Assembly (NCBI GenBank): GCA_023453795.1
Contig: JAEXSP010000036.1
Location: 59,992-123,991, forward strand
DNA length: 64,000 nucleotides
Origin: Bacillota bacterium
GTDB lineage: Bacteria > Bacillota > Clostridia > Acetivibrionales > JAEXSP01
Direction: 5' to 3'
The notes under the pieces were generated by a model. It did not search any database. It had not been told where the DNA came from and saw nothing but the letters and a program-made list of their open reading frames with translations. Of this stretch, positions 25,334 to 33,781 are shown piece by piece (position 1 is the first letter of the stretch; the number at the start of each line of letters is the position of its first letter). Position numbers and translations under genes: made by a program.

Positions 25334-26350
25334 TTACAGGCCTTTTCGGATAATAAAGTCTATGAGGTCCGCACATCTGTTTGAATAGCCCCATTCATTA
25401 TCATACCATGAAACGACTTTAACCATATTATCTCCAATCACCATAGTAGATAGTGCATCTACGATTGAGGATGCGGGATCACCTTTGAAATCCACCGAAA
25501 CAAGAGGTTCCTCCGTATATTCCAATATTCCTTTCATAAAACCGTCGGAAGCTGTTTTTAAAACCGCATTTACTTCATCTTTACTTACAACCTTTTCTGT
25601 TTCAACTACTAAATCTAAAACTGAAACAACGGCTGTCGGGATGCGATAGGAGAAGCCGTTCAACTTTCCATCCAACTCAGGAATAACCGCACCAATGGCT
25701 TTTGCCGCACCTGTTTTTGTCGGGATTATTGACATTTGGGCTGCCCTGGCCCTTCTTATATCGCTATGGGGAAGGTCAAGAATCCTTTGATCGTTTGTAT
25801 AAGAATGAACTGTAGTCATTAAGCCTTTTTGGATTTTGAAATTGTCATTGAGTACTTTTGCAAGAGGAGCAAGGCAGTTGGTTGTACAGGATGCGTTAGA
25901 AATAATGTTGTGCTGCGAGGCATCATACTTTTCTTCGTTGACTCCGAGTACGATAGTTATGTCTTCGTTCGTCGCAGGAGCGGAAATTATGACTTTCTTA
26001 GCTCCGCCTTTCGTTAAATGAACTTCTGCCTTTTCCCTTTTGGTAAATAAGCCTGTCGATTCAAGTACTATTTCTACCCCCAAAGCCTTCCAATCTATAT
26101 TGCCGGGATCTTTTTCCGCTAATATTACGACTTCTTTGCCATTTACAATCAAAGAATTTCCTTTAACGTCTATTGAGCCGTTGAATCTTCCATATAAGGA
26201 ATCGTACTTCAAAAGGTGAGCCAACGTTTTAGGATCTGTAAGATCATTGATTGCAGTAATTTCGATCTCATCCAAATATTTCTCAAGGAGTGCCTTGAAC
26301 ACATTCCTTCCGATCCTACCAAATCCGTTAATGCCTATTTTTGTTTTCAT
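25334..26350 (-). CDS. gap: Glyceraldehyde-3-phosphate dehydrogenase, type I
   Basis: The 338-residue glycolytic enzyme converts glyceraldehyde-3-phosphate to 1,3-bisphosphoglycerate with NAD+. It has an N-terminal Rossmann motif KIGINGFGRIGRNVFKALLE, the active site SNASCTTNCLAPLAKVLNDN (catalytic Cys near 152, with the following His in TTVHSYTNDQ), and the C-terminal WYDNEWGYSNR. Asp34-type NAD specificity (INDLTDPK) is visible. AAGGAGG precedes the ATG. It stands alone rather than in the usual gap-pgk-tpi cluster and is divergent from a LysR regulator. Confidence 0.97.
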   Translation of the reverse strand: MKTKIGINGFGRIGRNVFKALLEKYLDEIEITAINDLTDPKTLAHLLKYDSLYGRFNGSIDVKGNSLIVNGKEVVILAEKDPGNIDWKALGVEIVLESTGLFTKREKAEVHLTKGGAKKVIISAPATNEDITIVLGVNEEKYDASQHNIISNASCTTNCLAPLAKVLNDNFKIQKGLMTTVHSYTNDQRILDLPHSDIRRARAAQMSIIPTKTGAAKAIGAVIPELDGKLNGFSYRIPTAVVSVLDLVVETEKVVSKDEVNAVLKTASDGFMKGILEYTEEPLVSVDFKGDPASSIVDALSTMVIGDNMVKVVSWYDNEWGYSNRCADLIDFIIRKGL

Positions 26351-26454
26351 AATAATGCCTCCTTGTTTTATTTTTATGAATCATTGCCTTTCGTTTGTAA
26401 TTTCATTATAATAGGACTTGAGCTATAAGTGAAATGCATATTAAACATACATTA

Positions 26455-26471
26455 TATAACTAGAGGTTATA
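26455..26471. promoter_or_regulatory. Inverted repeat overlapping the LysR gene ribosome-binding site
   Basis: TATAAC-tagag-GTTATA is a perfect 6-bp inverted repeat whose loop carries the AGAGG ribosome-binding site of the LysR gene. In the gap/LysR divergent region it may be an operator for autoregulation, or an RNA hairpin that lowers translation. Confidence 0.35.
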
Positions 26472-26474
26472 CCC

Positions 26475-27368
26475 ATGAATCTGGAACTTTATAGGCCGTT
26501 CTATTATGCAGCAAAATCAGGCAGCATATCAAAGGCTTCCGAACAGCTTTTTATTACTCAACCGGCTGTCAGCAGAGCAATAAAGCAGCTGGAAGACTCT
26601 TTGGGGTGCACGCTCTTTTTCAGGACCTCGAAGGGCGTCGAACTGACCCAGGAGGGAGACATTCTTTTCAAGCATATAGAACAGGCTTTTGGATTAATAT
26701 CATCAGCGGAAAGTAAAATAAACGATGTGAGGAATCTAATTACGGGAGAGGTCAAAATCGGTGTAAGCGATACTCTTTGCAAGTATTATCTCATACCCTA
26801 TCTCAAGCTTTTCAACACAAACTATCCGGGGGTCAAGGTACATGTGACCTGTCCTACAACACCTGAAATAATAAAGCTTCTTAAGGCGGGAAAAATAGAT
26901 TTCGGAATCATTAACATGCCTTTGAAGGATGAACAGCTTGAATTCAAAGCTGTTATGGAGATACAGGATTGCTTCGTTGCCGGGGAGAAATATAAGCATT
27001 TATCGGGTAAAATGCTTCCGATTTCAGAGGTGGTGAAGTATCCCCTGCTTTTTCTGGAGAAGTCCAGTAATACAAGGGCTTATATAGATGAATACCTTAA
27101 GAATAATTCAATAGCTGCAGTGCCTGACTTTGAGCTTGGCAACATTGATCTGCTTATACAGTTCGCAAAATTTGATTTCGGCATTGCGTGTATAATCGAA
27201 AACTTTGCACAGGATATCCTGGACGAAGGCGGCCTTTACAAGCTCCATCTTATTGAAAAGATACCACCGAGAAACATAAGTGTTGCATGGCTTAAAAGCG
27301 TTCCGTTAACCTCAGCCGCCAAGGAGCTTATACGGAATCTTGAGTATGTTGAACAGACGGAATTTTAA
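26475..27368 (+). CDS. LysR-family transcriptional regulator
   Basis: This 297-residue LysR regulator has an N-terminal winged HTH (YYAAKSGSISKASEQLFITQ, then PAVSRAIKQLEDSLG) and a periplasmic-binding-like effector domain (GEVKIGVSDTLCKYYLIPYL from about residue 92). It is divergent from gap with 124 bp between starts, the usual layout for a LysR target pair, so it may control gap and itself. The effector is unknown. Confidence 0.9.
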   Translation: MNLELYRPFYYAAKSGSISKASEQLFITQPAVSRAIKQLEDSLGCTLFFRTSKGVELTQEGDILFKHIEQAFGLISSAESKINDVRNLITGEVKIGVSDTLCKYYLIPYLKLFNTNYPGVKVHVTCPTTPEIIKLLKAGKIDFGIINMPLKDEQLEFKAVMEIQDCFVAGEKYKHLSGKMLPISEVVKYPLLFLEKSSNTRAYIDEYLKNNSIAAVPDFELGNIDLLIQFAKFDFGIACIIENFAQDILDEGGLYKLHLIEKIPPRNISVAWLKSVPLTSAAKELIRNLEYVEQTEF

Positions 27369-27535
27369 AGTTAATGATTTTGAAGCGAAAAGCCTTAGAG
27401 AAGATTGTAAAAAGTTATGCACCGTCTTTTGCTGAAATTAAGTGAACAAACAAGAACTTTATGCTTTTCTGCATATTTCCGAATTATGTAAAATATAATA
27501 TTAATAGGAAAACGGACTGCGAAGAGGTCAGTTCT

Positions 27536-28327
27536 ATGAAGGAAAAGTTTAAGAAGTTCCTGGAAGATGCTTTCTACAAAGGTGTTTATGAGGTCGTTAA
27601 ATGCTTGCTCCTCATTGTTTTTTCTTCAGGTATTTTTGGCCTGATCGCACATGCAGTCACTGTTAACATTTCATTTCTGGCTCCTTATGTATTATACATA
27701 ACGGTATTTTTTTCAGCCGGCGGCGCTTTTTTCTGCATTATTCTTTATGAAAGGCTGTCCTTAAGAAAACCAAGGTTTCCCAAACTGGAATTTCACTTTA
27801 GAATAATAGAAAAAGAGTATACATACGAGTATAAAGACAAAAATCACATGATTTTTACAAAAAGGATCAAGCTAAAGGCTTTAAAAAACAACTTGGACAG
27901 ATACCATGACAGATACTGCTGGTCAGGCTTGGGAAATGTTTTAGTTCGCAGCGAGGTTAAAGACCAGATTTTTTTGTCAATGGGAAGAAAGGACGTATAT
28001 CACGAGTATGAAATTCTTTTCGGAAGAAATCTTAAAAAAGGCGAGGAAATTGAAACCTGCATTGTATTTGAGCTTGAGGATTTGCAAGGTCAGGCGATAC
28101 CTTTTTTGTCGACAACCATTTCCGAACCGACCCAATACCAAATTTTAAGAGTAATAATTCCAAAGTCGCTTGGGGTGGAAAAAGCCGTAGCGGAAATAAA
28201 ACCATGTACAGACAGCTACATACCGATAGATACGGAATTAATAAATTTCAATGTTTCGGGAGAAGCTAAATGGGAAACAAAAAAACCTAGACTCTTATAT
28301 GTTTATTCAATCAGGTGGAACCTTTGA
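27536..28327 (+). CDS. Unknown two-TM protein with soluble beta-rich domain
   Basis: The start at 27536 has GAGGT 7 nt upstream, giving 263 residues. Two membrane segments (about 20-43 and 49-71, the latter VLYITVFFSAGGAFFCIILY) are followed by a cytoplasmic basic linker (RLSLRKPRFPK) and a 180-residue soluble domain. The soluble domain appears mostly beta (KNHMIFTKRIKLKALKNN, SGLGNVLVRSEVKDQIFLSM), with a C-terminal PRLLYVYSIRWNL strand. I do not recognise the family. Two-TM plus beta domain is also the layout of some defence effectors, but no defence partner genes are nearby. Confidence 0.55.
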   Translation: MKEKFKKFLEDAFYKGVYEVVKCLLLIVFSSGIFGLIAHAVTVNISFLAPYVLYITVFFSAGGAFFCIILYERLSLRKPRFPKLEFHFRIIEKEYTYEYKDKNHMIFTKRIKLKALKNNLDRYHDRYCWSGLGNVLVRSEVKDQIFLSMGRKDVYHEYEILFGRNLKKGEEIETCIVFELEDLQGQAIPFLSTTISEPTQYQILRVIIPKSLGVEKAVAEIKPCTDSYIPIDTELINFNVSGEAKWETKKPRLLYVYSIRWNL

Positions 28328-28446
28328 AGCTTTATTAAATTTATGGAAATGGTTATAAAGTAACAGTTTTTTTGCAAAACTATATAATATACTAAGGATA
28401 AATTTATTTGAAAGGGAAAAATATGGGTGACTAATGTGTCGTAAAC

Positions 28447-28476
28447 AGGACGGAATGAAAAATTGCCGTCCTTTTT
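28447..28476 (+). terminator. Strong terminator in a 200-bp intergenic region
   Basis: AGGACGG (28447-28453) pairs with CCGTCCT (28466-28472), followed by TTTTT. A TATAAT-like -10 lies about 65 bp upstream (near 28383) and two tiny frames (MGD; and an 18-codon frame starting ATGTGTCGT) overlap in TAATG, so this may be an attenuator or a small RNA end. Confidence 0.7.
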
Positions 28477-28529
28477 ACATGTTTGTTTAAAGGGAAAAGA
28501 ATAATATAATAATTGGCAGGAGGTTTATT

Positions 28530-28715
28530 ATGGGAGAAGAATTGGTTTTCGGCAGGATAAACAATTTGCTTGAAGAATCGGGCTTCAAGGCTAAAATCAA
28601 TAGTATGTCCGAACTGAAGGCTTTCCTGAATGATAAGAGCAATGAGGAAAGTTCTGTATATAATGAGATCGAGGAATTGTATTACGCATTGGTGGCCGGC
28701 CCCGGGATGTGGTAG
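28530..28715 (+). CDS. Small orphan protein (61 aa) ending AGPGMW
   Basis: A strong ribosome-binding site (AGGAGG, 6 nt spacing) precedes a 61-codon frame encoding an acidic helical peptide (RINNLLEESGFKAKINSMSE, then LKAFLNDKSNEE) with the unusual C-terminus YYALVAGPGMW. No family is recognised. It lies between an upstream terminator and the patatin gene. The good ribosome-binding site and separate terminator support translation. Possible roles include a signalling peptide, toxin or modified peptide precursor, but none is shown by the sequence. Confidence 0.5.
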   Translation: MGEELVFGRINNLLEESGFKAKINSMSELKAFLNDKSNEESSVYNEIEELYYALVAGPGMW

Positions 28716-28826
28716 AGGCAGCAAACAGGATCGGAAAAGTACAAATTTTGAATAGAAGCCTCATATAGTCACTTAATGTCTGAAACTTCATAATATACAT
28801 TAGATGCTGAGATAGAGGCGATTGTT

Positions 28827-29930
28827 TTGCTGCAAAAAAATACAAATCTTGTCCTTGGCGGTGGAGGGGTAAAGGGAATAGCCTTTATAGGGGCTTTTGA
28901 GGCTGCCGAAAAAAGAGGATATGTCTTCAATAACATTGCAGGACTGTCAGCCGGCGCGCTTGCAGGTTCATTCCTTGGGGCAGGATATAACTCTAATCAA
29001 CTGTTGAGAATAATGGAGGAATTTGACTTCGGCAAGATTGATATGAAGGAAATACCCGTGAAAGTGCCTGCTGTTGCCAGATATCTTGATTATAGGAATG
29101 TGCGGGACGGGAATCCGCAAAAGAGTCTTGAAGATTTTCTTATTCAAAATTACGACAAGTGTGAAGACCTGAGAGGCGAAAATGAATTAACGGATACCAG
29201 AGGTAAAATCTTAAAAAGTGCCATATCCATGAGCAAGCAAGGCTGCATGCTGGATGGGGACTGCCTTGAGGAGTGGGTTTATAACACACTTCGTAAAAGA
29301 GGTATAATTACTTTCGGAGATATGCGTTACGGGGTATGCGATAAAGTTAATCCAAAGGGGTATAAAGTGAGAATGACGGCAGTAGACATAACCAGGTGGA
29401 AAATAGTTGTCCTTCCTGATGATATGTCTTTTTACGGCATTGATCCGGACAGATTCGGGGTTGCAAAAGCTGTAAGAATGAGTACTTCGGTTCCGTTTGC
29501 TTTTAAACCCGTAGAAGTAAGAAAGGAAACCGGCGGAGGATACAGAAAGTACCATTTTGTCGACGGAGGGGTCTTGGATGGTATGCCCTCCTGGCTTATA
29601 GACGATTCCGGTGAAAATACGGTAGGATTGAGACTGAAAAGCGAAAGCAAGCAGAATATCATTGACACTCCGTTGAAAATCCTGAAGGCTTTAGTATTTT
29701 TCGTACACAATACGGGTGTTCCCAAGAACATTCATAAGCTTAAGTATGTGGCTGATATAGATACAACAGATGTATCATTTCTTGACTTTAACCTAAGTGA
29801 CAAGGATAAAATATATTTGTACAGGATGGGCCGGTATTATGCAAACATTCTTTTGAACAAAATGGAAAGCAGGGCCAGGTCCGATAATCCTTTTAATACA
29901 TTGATATCCAGACTGTTCGGGAAATTTTAA
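28827..29930 (+). CDS. Patatin-like phospholipase
   Basis: This 367-residue patatin-family acyl hydrolase has the oxyanion motif GGGGVKG (residues 11-17), the nucleophile elbow GLSAG with Ser41, and the catalytic Asp in DGG (HFVDGGVLDG, D246). The family uses a Ser-Asp dyad to cleave phospholipid or other acyl esters. TTG start with GAGGCG about 8 nt upstream. The long insert between the two motifs (residues 90-230) is typical of bacterial members. It has no signal peptide, so it acts in the cell. It is followed by a terminator. Confidence 0.9.
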   Translation: MLQKNTNLVLGGGGVKGIAFIGAFEAAEKRGYVFNNIAGLSAGALAGSFLGAGYNSNQLLRIMEEFDFGKIDMKEIPVKVPAVARYLDYRNVRDGNPQKSLEDFLIQNYDKCEDLRGENELTDTRGKILKSAISMSKQGCMLDGDCLEEWVYNTLRKRGIITFGDMRYGVCDKVNPKGYKVRMTAVDITRWKIVVLPDDMSFYGIDPDRFGVAKAVRMSTSVPFAFKPVEVRKETGGGYRKYHFVDGGVLDGMPSWLIDDSGENTVGLRLKSESKQNIIDTPLKILKALVFFVHNTGVPKNIHKLKYVADIDTTDVSFLDFNLSDKDKIYLYRMGRYYANILLNKMESRARSDNPFNTLISRLFGKF

Positions 29931-29956
29931 TCTCCAATGTATCATAATTGGCTAAG

Positions 29957-29982
29957 GCACATAAAATGTGCTTTTCTTTTTG
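29957..29982 (+). terminator. Terminator after patatin gene
   Basis: GCACAT-aaa-ATGTGC (29957-29971), flanked by AAG/CTT, is followed by TTTTCTTTTT. Confidence 0.8.
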
Positions 29983-30098
29983 TTTGGTTTGTATTATTAT
30001 TATACTAACCAAGGTAATTAGGGAAATCAACTGAATTATGCCTTGGGGAGATTGTTAATAGTGGCCGTAACCATAGGCCTGAACCTTTGGAGGTTGTT

Positions 30099-31598
30099 AT
30101 GTTTTACGAAAGTACAAGAGGCGGAATGAAATCCGTGTTATCAGCTGAAGCTATAAAAAGAGGCATTGCACCTGATGGAGGACTGTTTGTTCCTGAAACA
30201 GGCTTCGAGTTTACTTTGGAGGAGATCGGAACTCTTGCAGGTATGAACTATAGAGAAAGGGCAGTTTTTATTCTTAAGAATTTCCTTGACGATTATACCC
30301 TTGAAGAAATCACAGACTGCGTAAATAAATCCTATACGAGTTCAAAATTCGATTCTGACGATATTGCACCTGTCTATAAATTAAATGATAATGTCCATAT
30401 TCTTGAACTGTGGCATGGACCTACCTGCGCTTTTAAGGACATGGCTCTTCAAATATTGCCCCATTTGATGGTTAAAGCAGTAAGAAAGACCGGTGAAAAG
30501 AATGAGATTGTAATTTTGGTTGCTACTTCAGGGGATACAGGCAAAGCTGCGCTGGAAGGCTTCAGGGATGTTGAGGGCACCAGGATTGTTGTATTTTACC
30601 CTCAGAACGGCGTCAGCGAAGTTCAGAAGATGCAGATGATTACCCAGGAAGGGAACAATGTTAATTCTATCGCCGTGGTGGGAAATTTTGATGATGCACA
30701 AAGCGGTGTGAAGGAAATTTTCACTGATGAGCCACTGTCACATAAAATGGAGGAGAAGGGTTTTAAGTTTTCCTCTGCAAATTCCATCAATTGGGGGAGG
30801 CTGGTTCCTCAAATAGTTTATTACTTTTCAGCTTATGCGGATATGATAAAAAGCGGCGAATTGAGTCTCGGTGAAAAAGTTAATATTGTTGTACCTACAG
30901 GCAATTTCGGGAACATACTTGCAGCTTATTTTGCGTATGAAATGGGCCTTCCTATAAATAAATTAATATGCGCTTCAAATGAAAACAACGTACTTACGGA
31001 ATTCATAAAAACCGGAGTTTACAACAGGAACAGAGAATTCAAAAAGACAATTTCTCCCTCGATGGACATATTGATATCCAGTAATCTTGAAAGATTGCTG
31101 TTTAAGCTGTCGGGGCATAACTCAGCTGCAGTTGAAAAATGGATGGATGACTTGAAAAATATTGGGACATACTCAATAGACAGCGAAACGATGAAGAAGA
31201 TATCCAAACTCTTCTGGGCTGATTTTACCAATGAGAATGAAACTCTTAAGACAATAGAATGTATTTATCAGGATTATGGATATGTAATTGATACCCATAC
31301 TGCCGTAGGCATTGATGTTTATGACAAGTATGTCATTTCCACCGGAGATATGACAAAAACAATAGTAGCTTCAACTGCCAGTCCGTTTAAATTTAATGAA
31401 AGTGTAGCTAAAGCAATTCTGGATAAAGCCGATGTAAATGGAAAAACTGAATTTGAACTGCTTGATATTCTTTCGGCAAAATGCGGGATTCCTATTCCCG
31501 ACGGTCTGAAAAGCCTTGATAAAAAAGAAATCAAGCACAAAAGAGTATGCGATAAAAGTGAAATGAAAGCACAGGTTGAGGGGATATTGAATTTATGA
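30099..31598 (+). CDS. thrC: Threonine synthase
   Basis: This 499-residue PLP enzyme converts O-phosphohomoserine to threonine. It has an N-terminal STRGGMKSVLSAEAIKRGIA (class I threonine synthase start), the PLP-lysine in WHGPTCAFKDMALQ (K113), and VATSGDTGKAALEG with the phosphate-binding loop. PTGNFGNILAAYFAYEMGLP is also typical. The start at 30099 has TGGAGG 6 nt upstream. It appears monocistronic or is read on into the following cheY-like gene (40 bp apart). Confidence 0.95.
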   Translation: MFYESTRGGMKSVLSAEAIKRGIAPDGGLFVPETGFEFTLEEIGTLAGMNYRERAVFILKNFLDDYTLEEITDCVNKSYTSSKFDSDDIAPVYKLNDNVHILELWHGPTCAFKDMALQILPHLMVKAVRKTGEKNEIVILVATSGDTGKAALEGFRDVEGTRIVVFYPQNGVSEVQKMQMITQEGNNVNSIAVVGNFDDAQSGVKEIFTDEPLSHKMEEKGFKFSSANSINWGRLVPQIVYYFSAYADMIKSGELSLGEKVNIVVPTGNFGNILAAYFAYEMGLPINKLICASNENNVLTEFIKTGVYNRNREFKKTISPSMDILISSNLERLLFKLSGHNSAAVEKWMDDLKNIGTYSIDSETMKKISKLFWADFTNENETLKTIECIYQDYGYVIDTHTAVGIDVYDKYVISTGDMTKTIVASTASPFKFNESVAKAILDKADVNGKTEFELLDILSAKCGIPIPDGLKSLDKKEIKHKRVCDKSEMKAQVEGILNL

Positions 31599-31638
31599 TG
31601 TCTGAGTTTATAATGTCTGCTTGTTGGAGGAGCTAACG

Positions 31639-32001
31639 ATGAAAGAACCTAAAATACTTATAGTTGATGATGCTTTTTTCATGCGTAACATGCTAGGAAA
31701 TACTATAAGGGATATAGGATATAGCGATTTGCATTTTGCAGAGGACGGTTTTCAGGCTGTAGAAAAAGCAAAGGAACTGAAACCGGATATAGTTACCCTC
31801 GATATATCCATGCCTGGTATGGATGGTCTGGAAGCGGTCGAAAAAATCCTTGAGGTAAGTCCTGCGAGTAAAATAATAATGGTTACTGCCGTCACGAGCC
31901 AGTCTGTGGTAAAACAGGCGCTGGCGAATGGCGCCGTGGATTTTATAAATAAGCCGTTTAGCAAGGATGAGATTGAGGACAGGCTTAAAAGACAGCTTTA
32001 A
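31639..32001 (+). CDS. CheY-like single-domain response regulator
   Basis: This 120-residue receiver domain has phospho-acceptor D55 (IVTLDISMPGMDG), acidic pair DD at 10-11, switch Thr in MVTAVTS and Lys in INKPFSKDEI. There is no output domain, so it acts through protein contact, as CheY does. Start at 31639 with GGAGGAG 7 nt upstream. No chemotaxis kinase is adjacent, so its partner is unlinked; the hybrid kinase at 16157-18769 or a CheA are candidates. Confidence 0.9.
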   Translation: MKEPKILIVDDAFFMRNMLGNTIRDIGYSDLHFAEDGFQAVEKAKELKPDIVTLDISMPGMDGLEAVEKILEVSPASKIIMVTAVTSQSVVKQALANGAVDFINKPFSKDEIEDRLKRQL

Positions 32002-32028
32002 AAAAGTGGCATATGCCACTTTTTTTAC
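32002..32028. terminator. Bidirectional terminator
   Basis: AAAAGTGGC-atat-GCCACTTTT with T-runs on both strands lies between the cheY-like gene and the convergent Gfo/Idh gene. Confidence 0.85.
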
Positions 32029-32038
32029 TAGTACCCCT

Positions 32039-33130
32039 TTATTGTACATAAGGCCTTATTTCCGGCTCTTCATCTTCAATATATCTTACGGCTTTGCCCG
32101 ATGGGGCGCCGTCTACATATACTATTTCACGGCTTGAGACGGAATCTAATATGTCAAAAACCATTTTAACATCACCAAATTCGATTTCCGGAGTCACTGA
32201 AATCTGCTCTGTTCCGTTCAAAGCATTGTAGAAATTCAACAGTTCATTATAATAGCCCCTTTCAGGCGTATAAGACACCTTTTCGGACTTCCCGCCGCTG
32301 TAAGAGACATTTATAATGCCGGAGGCCTTTTCCTCGAGAAACACTTCTCCTTTTGTCCCGAATATTCTGAAGCCTACATAGGGCTTTTGAGACTCTACCC
32401 CGGAAGGGAAATAAGTATACTGGCCGATTACCCCGTTTTTAAAAAGGATATTGGAATTGACCGACATATAGGGGTTATAATCCTCTTGCTGAGGTCTTCC
32501 GAAGGCCTGGACACAATCAACGGCGCCAAAAATATGCCTCATTCCTGCAATATCATGCAAAGCTGCATCAAGGAATGCCCCTCCCGGAAATTTAGGGTGT
32601 TGTCTCCATTCGGTGCCGGCATAGGTGTCCTTTGTCATTTCACAGGGAAAACATGCTATATTGTTTCTTATAAAATAGACAACATCGCCTATTTTCCCGG
32701 AATTGACAAGGTCTCTTATCTTGTTGTTCTCTTCATTATACCTGTAATTTTCTGCGATCATGATTTTCAAATTATACTTTTTTGAAAGTTCGAGATATTT
32801 TTTAGCCTGTCCCCTGTCCGGTGCCATGGGTTTTTCACATATGAAATTTTTTCCGGCCCTTGCGACATCCTCTGATATTTTATAGTTCATTTCTATAGGA
32901 ACAAGAATATCTACGGCATCCAGATCGTTTCTTTTCAGCATTTCATTATAATCATCATATACATTGCTGAGATCAAGGTTTATTTTTTTCGCAAAATCCT
33001 CTGCATCCTTCCTTGTCCTATTTGCAAGCGCCGCTATTTCATATTTGTCCCCCAACTCTGATATAGCCGGGTAATGCAGTCTTTCCCAAGCAAGACCGGT
33101 GCCAATGACACCTAAACGTATTCTTTTCAT
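32039..33130 (-). CDS. Gfo/Idh/MocA family oxidoreductase
   Basis: This 363-residue NAD(P)-dependent dehydrogenase has an N-terminal Rossmann motif RLGVIGTGLAWERLHYPAIS, the family signature FICEKPMAPDRGQAKKYLEL (EKP at about 98), and a C-terminal beta-sheet substrate domain. The usual second-motif lysine/histidine region HDIAGMRHIFG is present. Members oxidise sugars, inositols or bile pigments; the substrate here is unknown. Start at 33130 has AAAGGAG 7 nt upstream. Confidence 0.88.
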   Translation of the reverse strand: MKRIRLGVIGTGLAWERLHYPAISELGDKYEIAALANRTRKDAEDFAKKINLDLSNVYDDYNEMLKRNDLDAVDILVPIEMNYKISEDVARAGKNFICEKPMAPDRGQAKKYLELSKKYNLKIMIAENYRYNEENNKIRDLVNSGKIGDVVYFIRNNIACFPCEMTKDTYAGTEWRQHPKFPGGAFLDAALHDIAGMRHIFGAVDCVQAFGRPQQEDYNPYMSVNSNILFKNGVIGQYTYFPSGVESQKPYVGFRIFGTKGEVFLEEKASGIINVSYSGGKSEKVSYTPERGYYNELLNFYNALNGTEQISVTPEIEFGDVKMVFDILDSVSSREIVYVDGAPSGKAVRYIEDEEPEIRPYVQ

Positions 33131-33283
33131 GAATTTTCTCCTTTTTTTAAAATAGTATCTGCTCGAATAAGCCAAATATACTTTGAGTGCAGCTCGAACT
33201 TATAATTCAGCTTTAACTTGAAGTATAAATAAAACCAGTATTAGCCATTCTAAGATAAACAAAATCTTTCTGGGAGGAATGGT

Positions 33284-33529
33284 ATGAAAAAATTGAGTAT
33301 AATGGGCATTACAGTGGACAAAAGAACCAAAGCAGCGCCGCAAGTACAGGAGATACTGACCAAATTCGGCGACAGCATATTGATGCGGGTAGGTGTGCAT
33401 GACCCGGGAGAAGAGCAAAACGGCCTTATTACTCTTAACCTGAGGGATAAGGATGAGAAAATTATGGCGCTTCAACGGGAGCTTGAATCACTCGATGGAG
33501 TTAATGTAAAGTCCATTGAAATGAAATAG
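33284..33529 (+). CDS. TM1266-family iron-only hydrogenase system regulator
   Basis: This 81-residue ACT/NikR-C-like protein begins KKLSIMGITVDKRTKAAPQV and contains ILMRVGVHDPGEEQNGLITL and SLDGVNVKSIEMK. This matches the TM1266 family that co-occurs with [FeFe] hydrogenase and its maturation genes and is annotated as a putative regulator. GGGAGGAAT precedes the ATG. In this genome the hydrogenase operon is about 11 kb away and no hydEFG is adjacent, so the link is by family only. A terminator follows. Confidence 0.85.
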   Translation: MKKLSIMGITVDKRTKAAPQVQEILTKFGDSILMRVGVHDPGEEQNGLITLNLRDKDEKIMALQRELESLDGVNVKSIEMK

Positions 33530-33566
33530 AGCTTGTTACAGTATACACTTGGTTTTAACGTATGAA

Positions 33567-33609
33567 GGGGCACTTGTCTTTAATTTATCAGAGACATAGC
33601 CTCTTTTTG
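33567..33609 (+). terminator. Terminator after TM1266-like gene
   Basis: GGGGC-actt-GTCTTT pairs with AGAGAC-at-AGCCTC (with one G-U pair), followed by TTTTT. Confidence 0.65.
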
Positions 33610-33731
33610 TTTTGGAGAAACATGCGTTGGTACGGTTCTAAACCAATAGCATTTAATGCCTTCGAAATACTTTTCTTAAATAATACAAATCATGCATAAA
33701 ATGAAATATACTGCATAACTTAAAATAGGTA

Positions 33732-33760
33732 TTGCGCGAACATTTGTTCGGTACTATAAT
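33732..33760 (+). promoter_or_regulatory. LexA-controlled promoter of dinB operon
   Basis: A perfect Gram-positive SOS box CGAAC-ATTT-GTTCG occupies 33737-33750. It lies in the 17-bp spacer between TTGCGC (33732-33737) and TATAAT (33755-33760), so LexA would block RNA polymerase. Confidence 0.9.
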
Positions 33761-33781
33761 AATAGTACGAGGTGAAAAACG

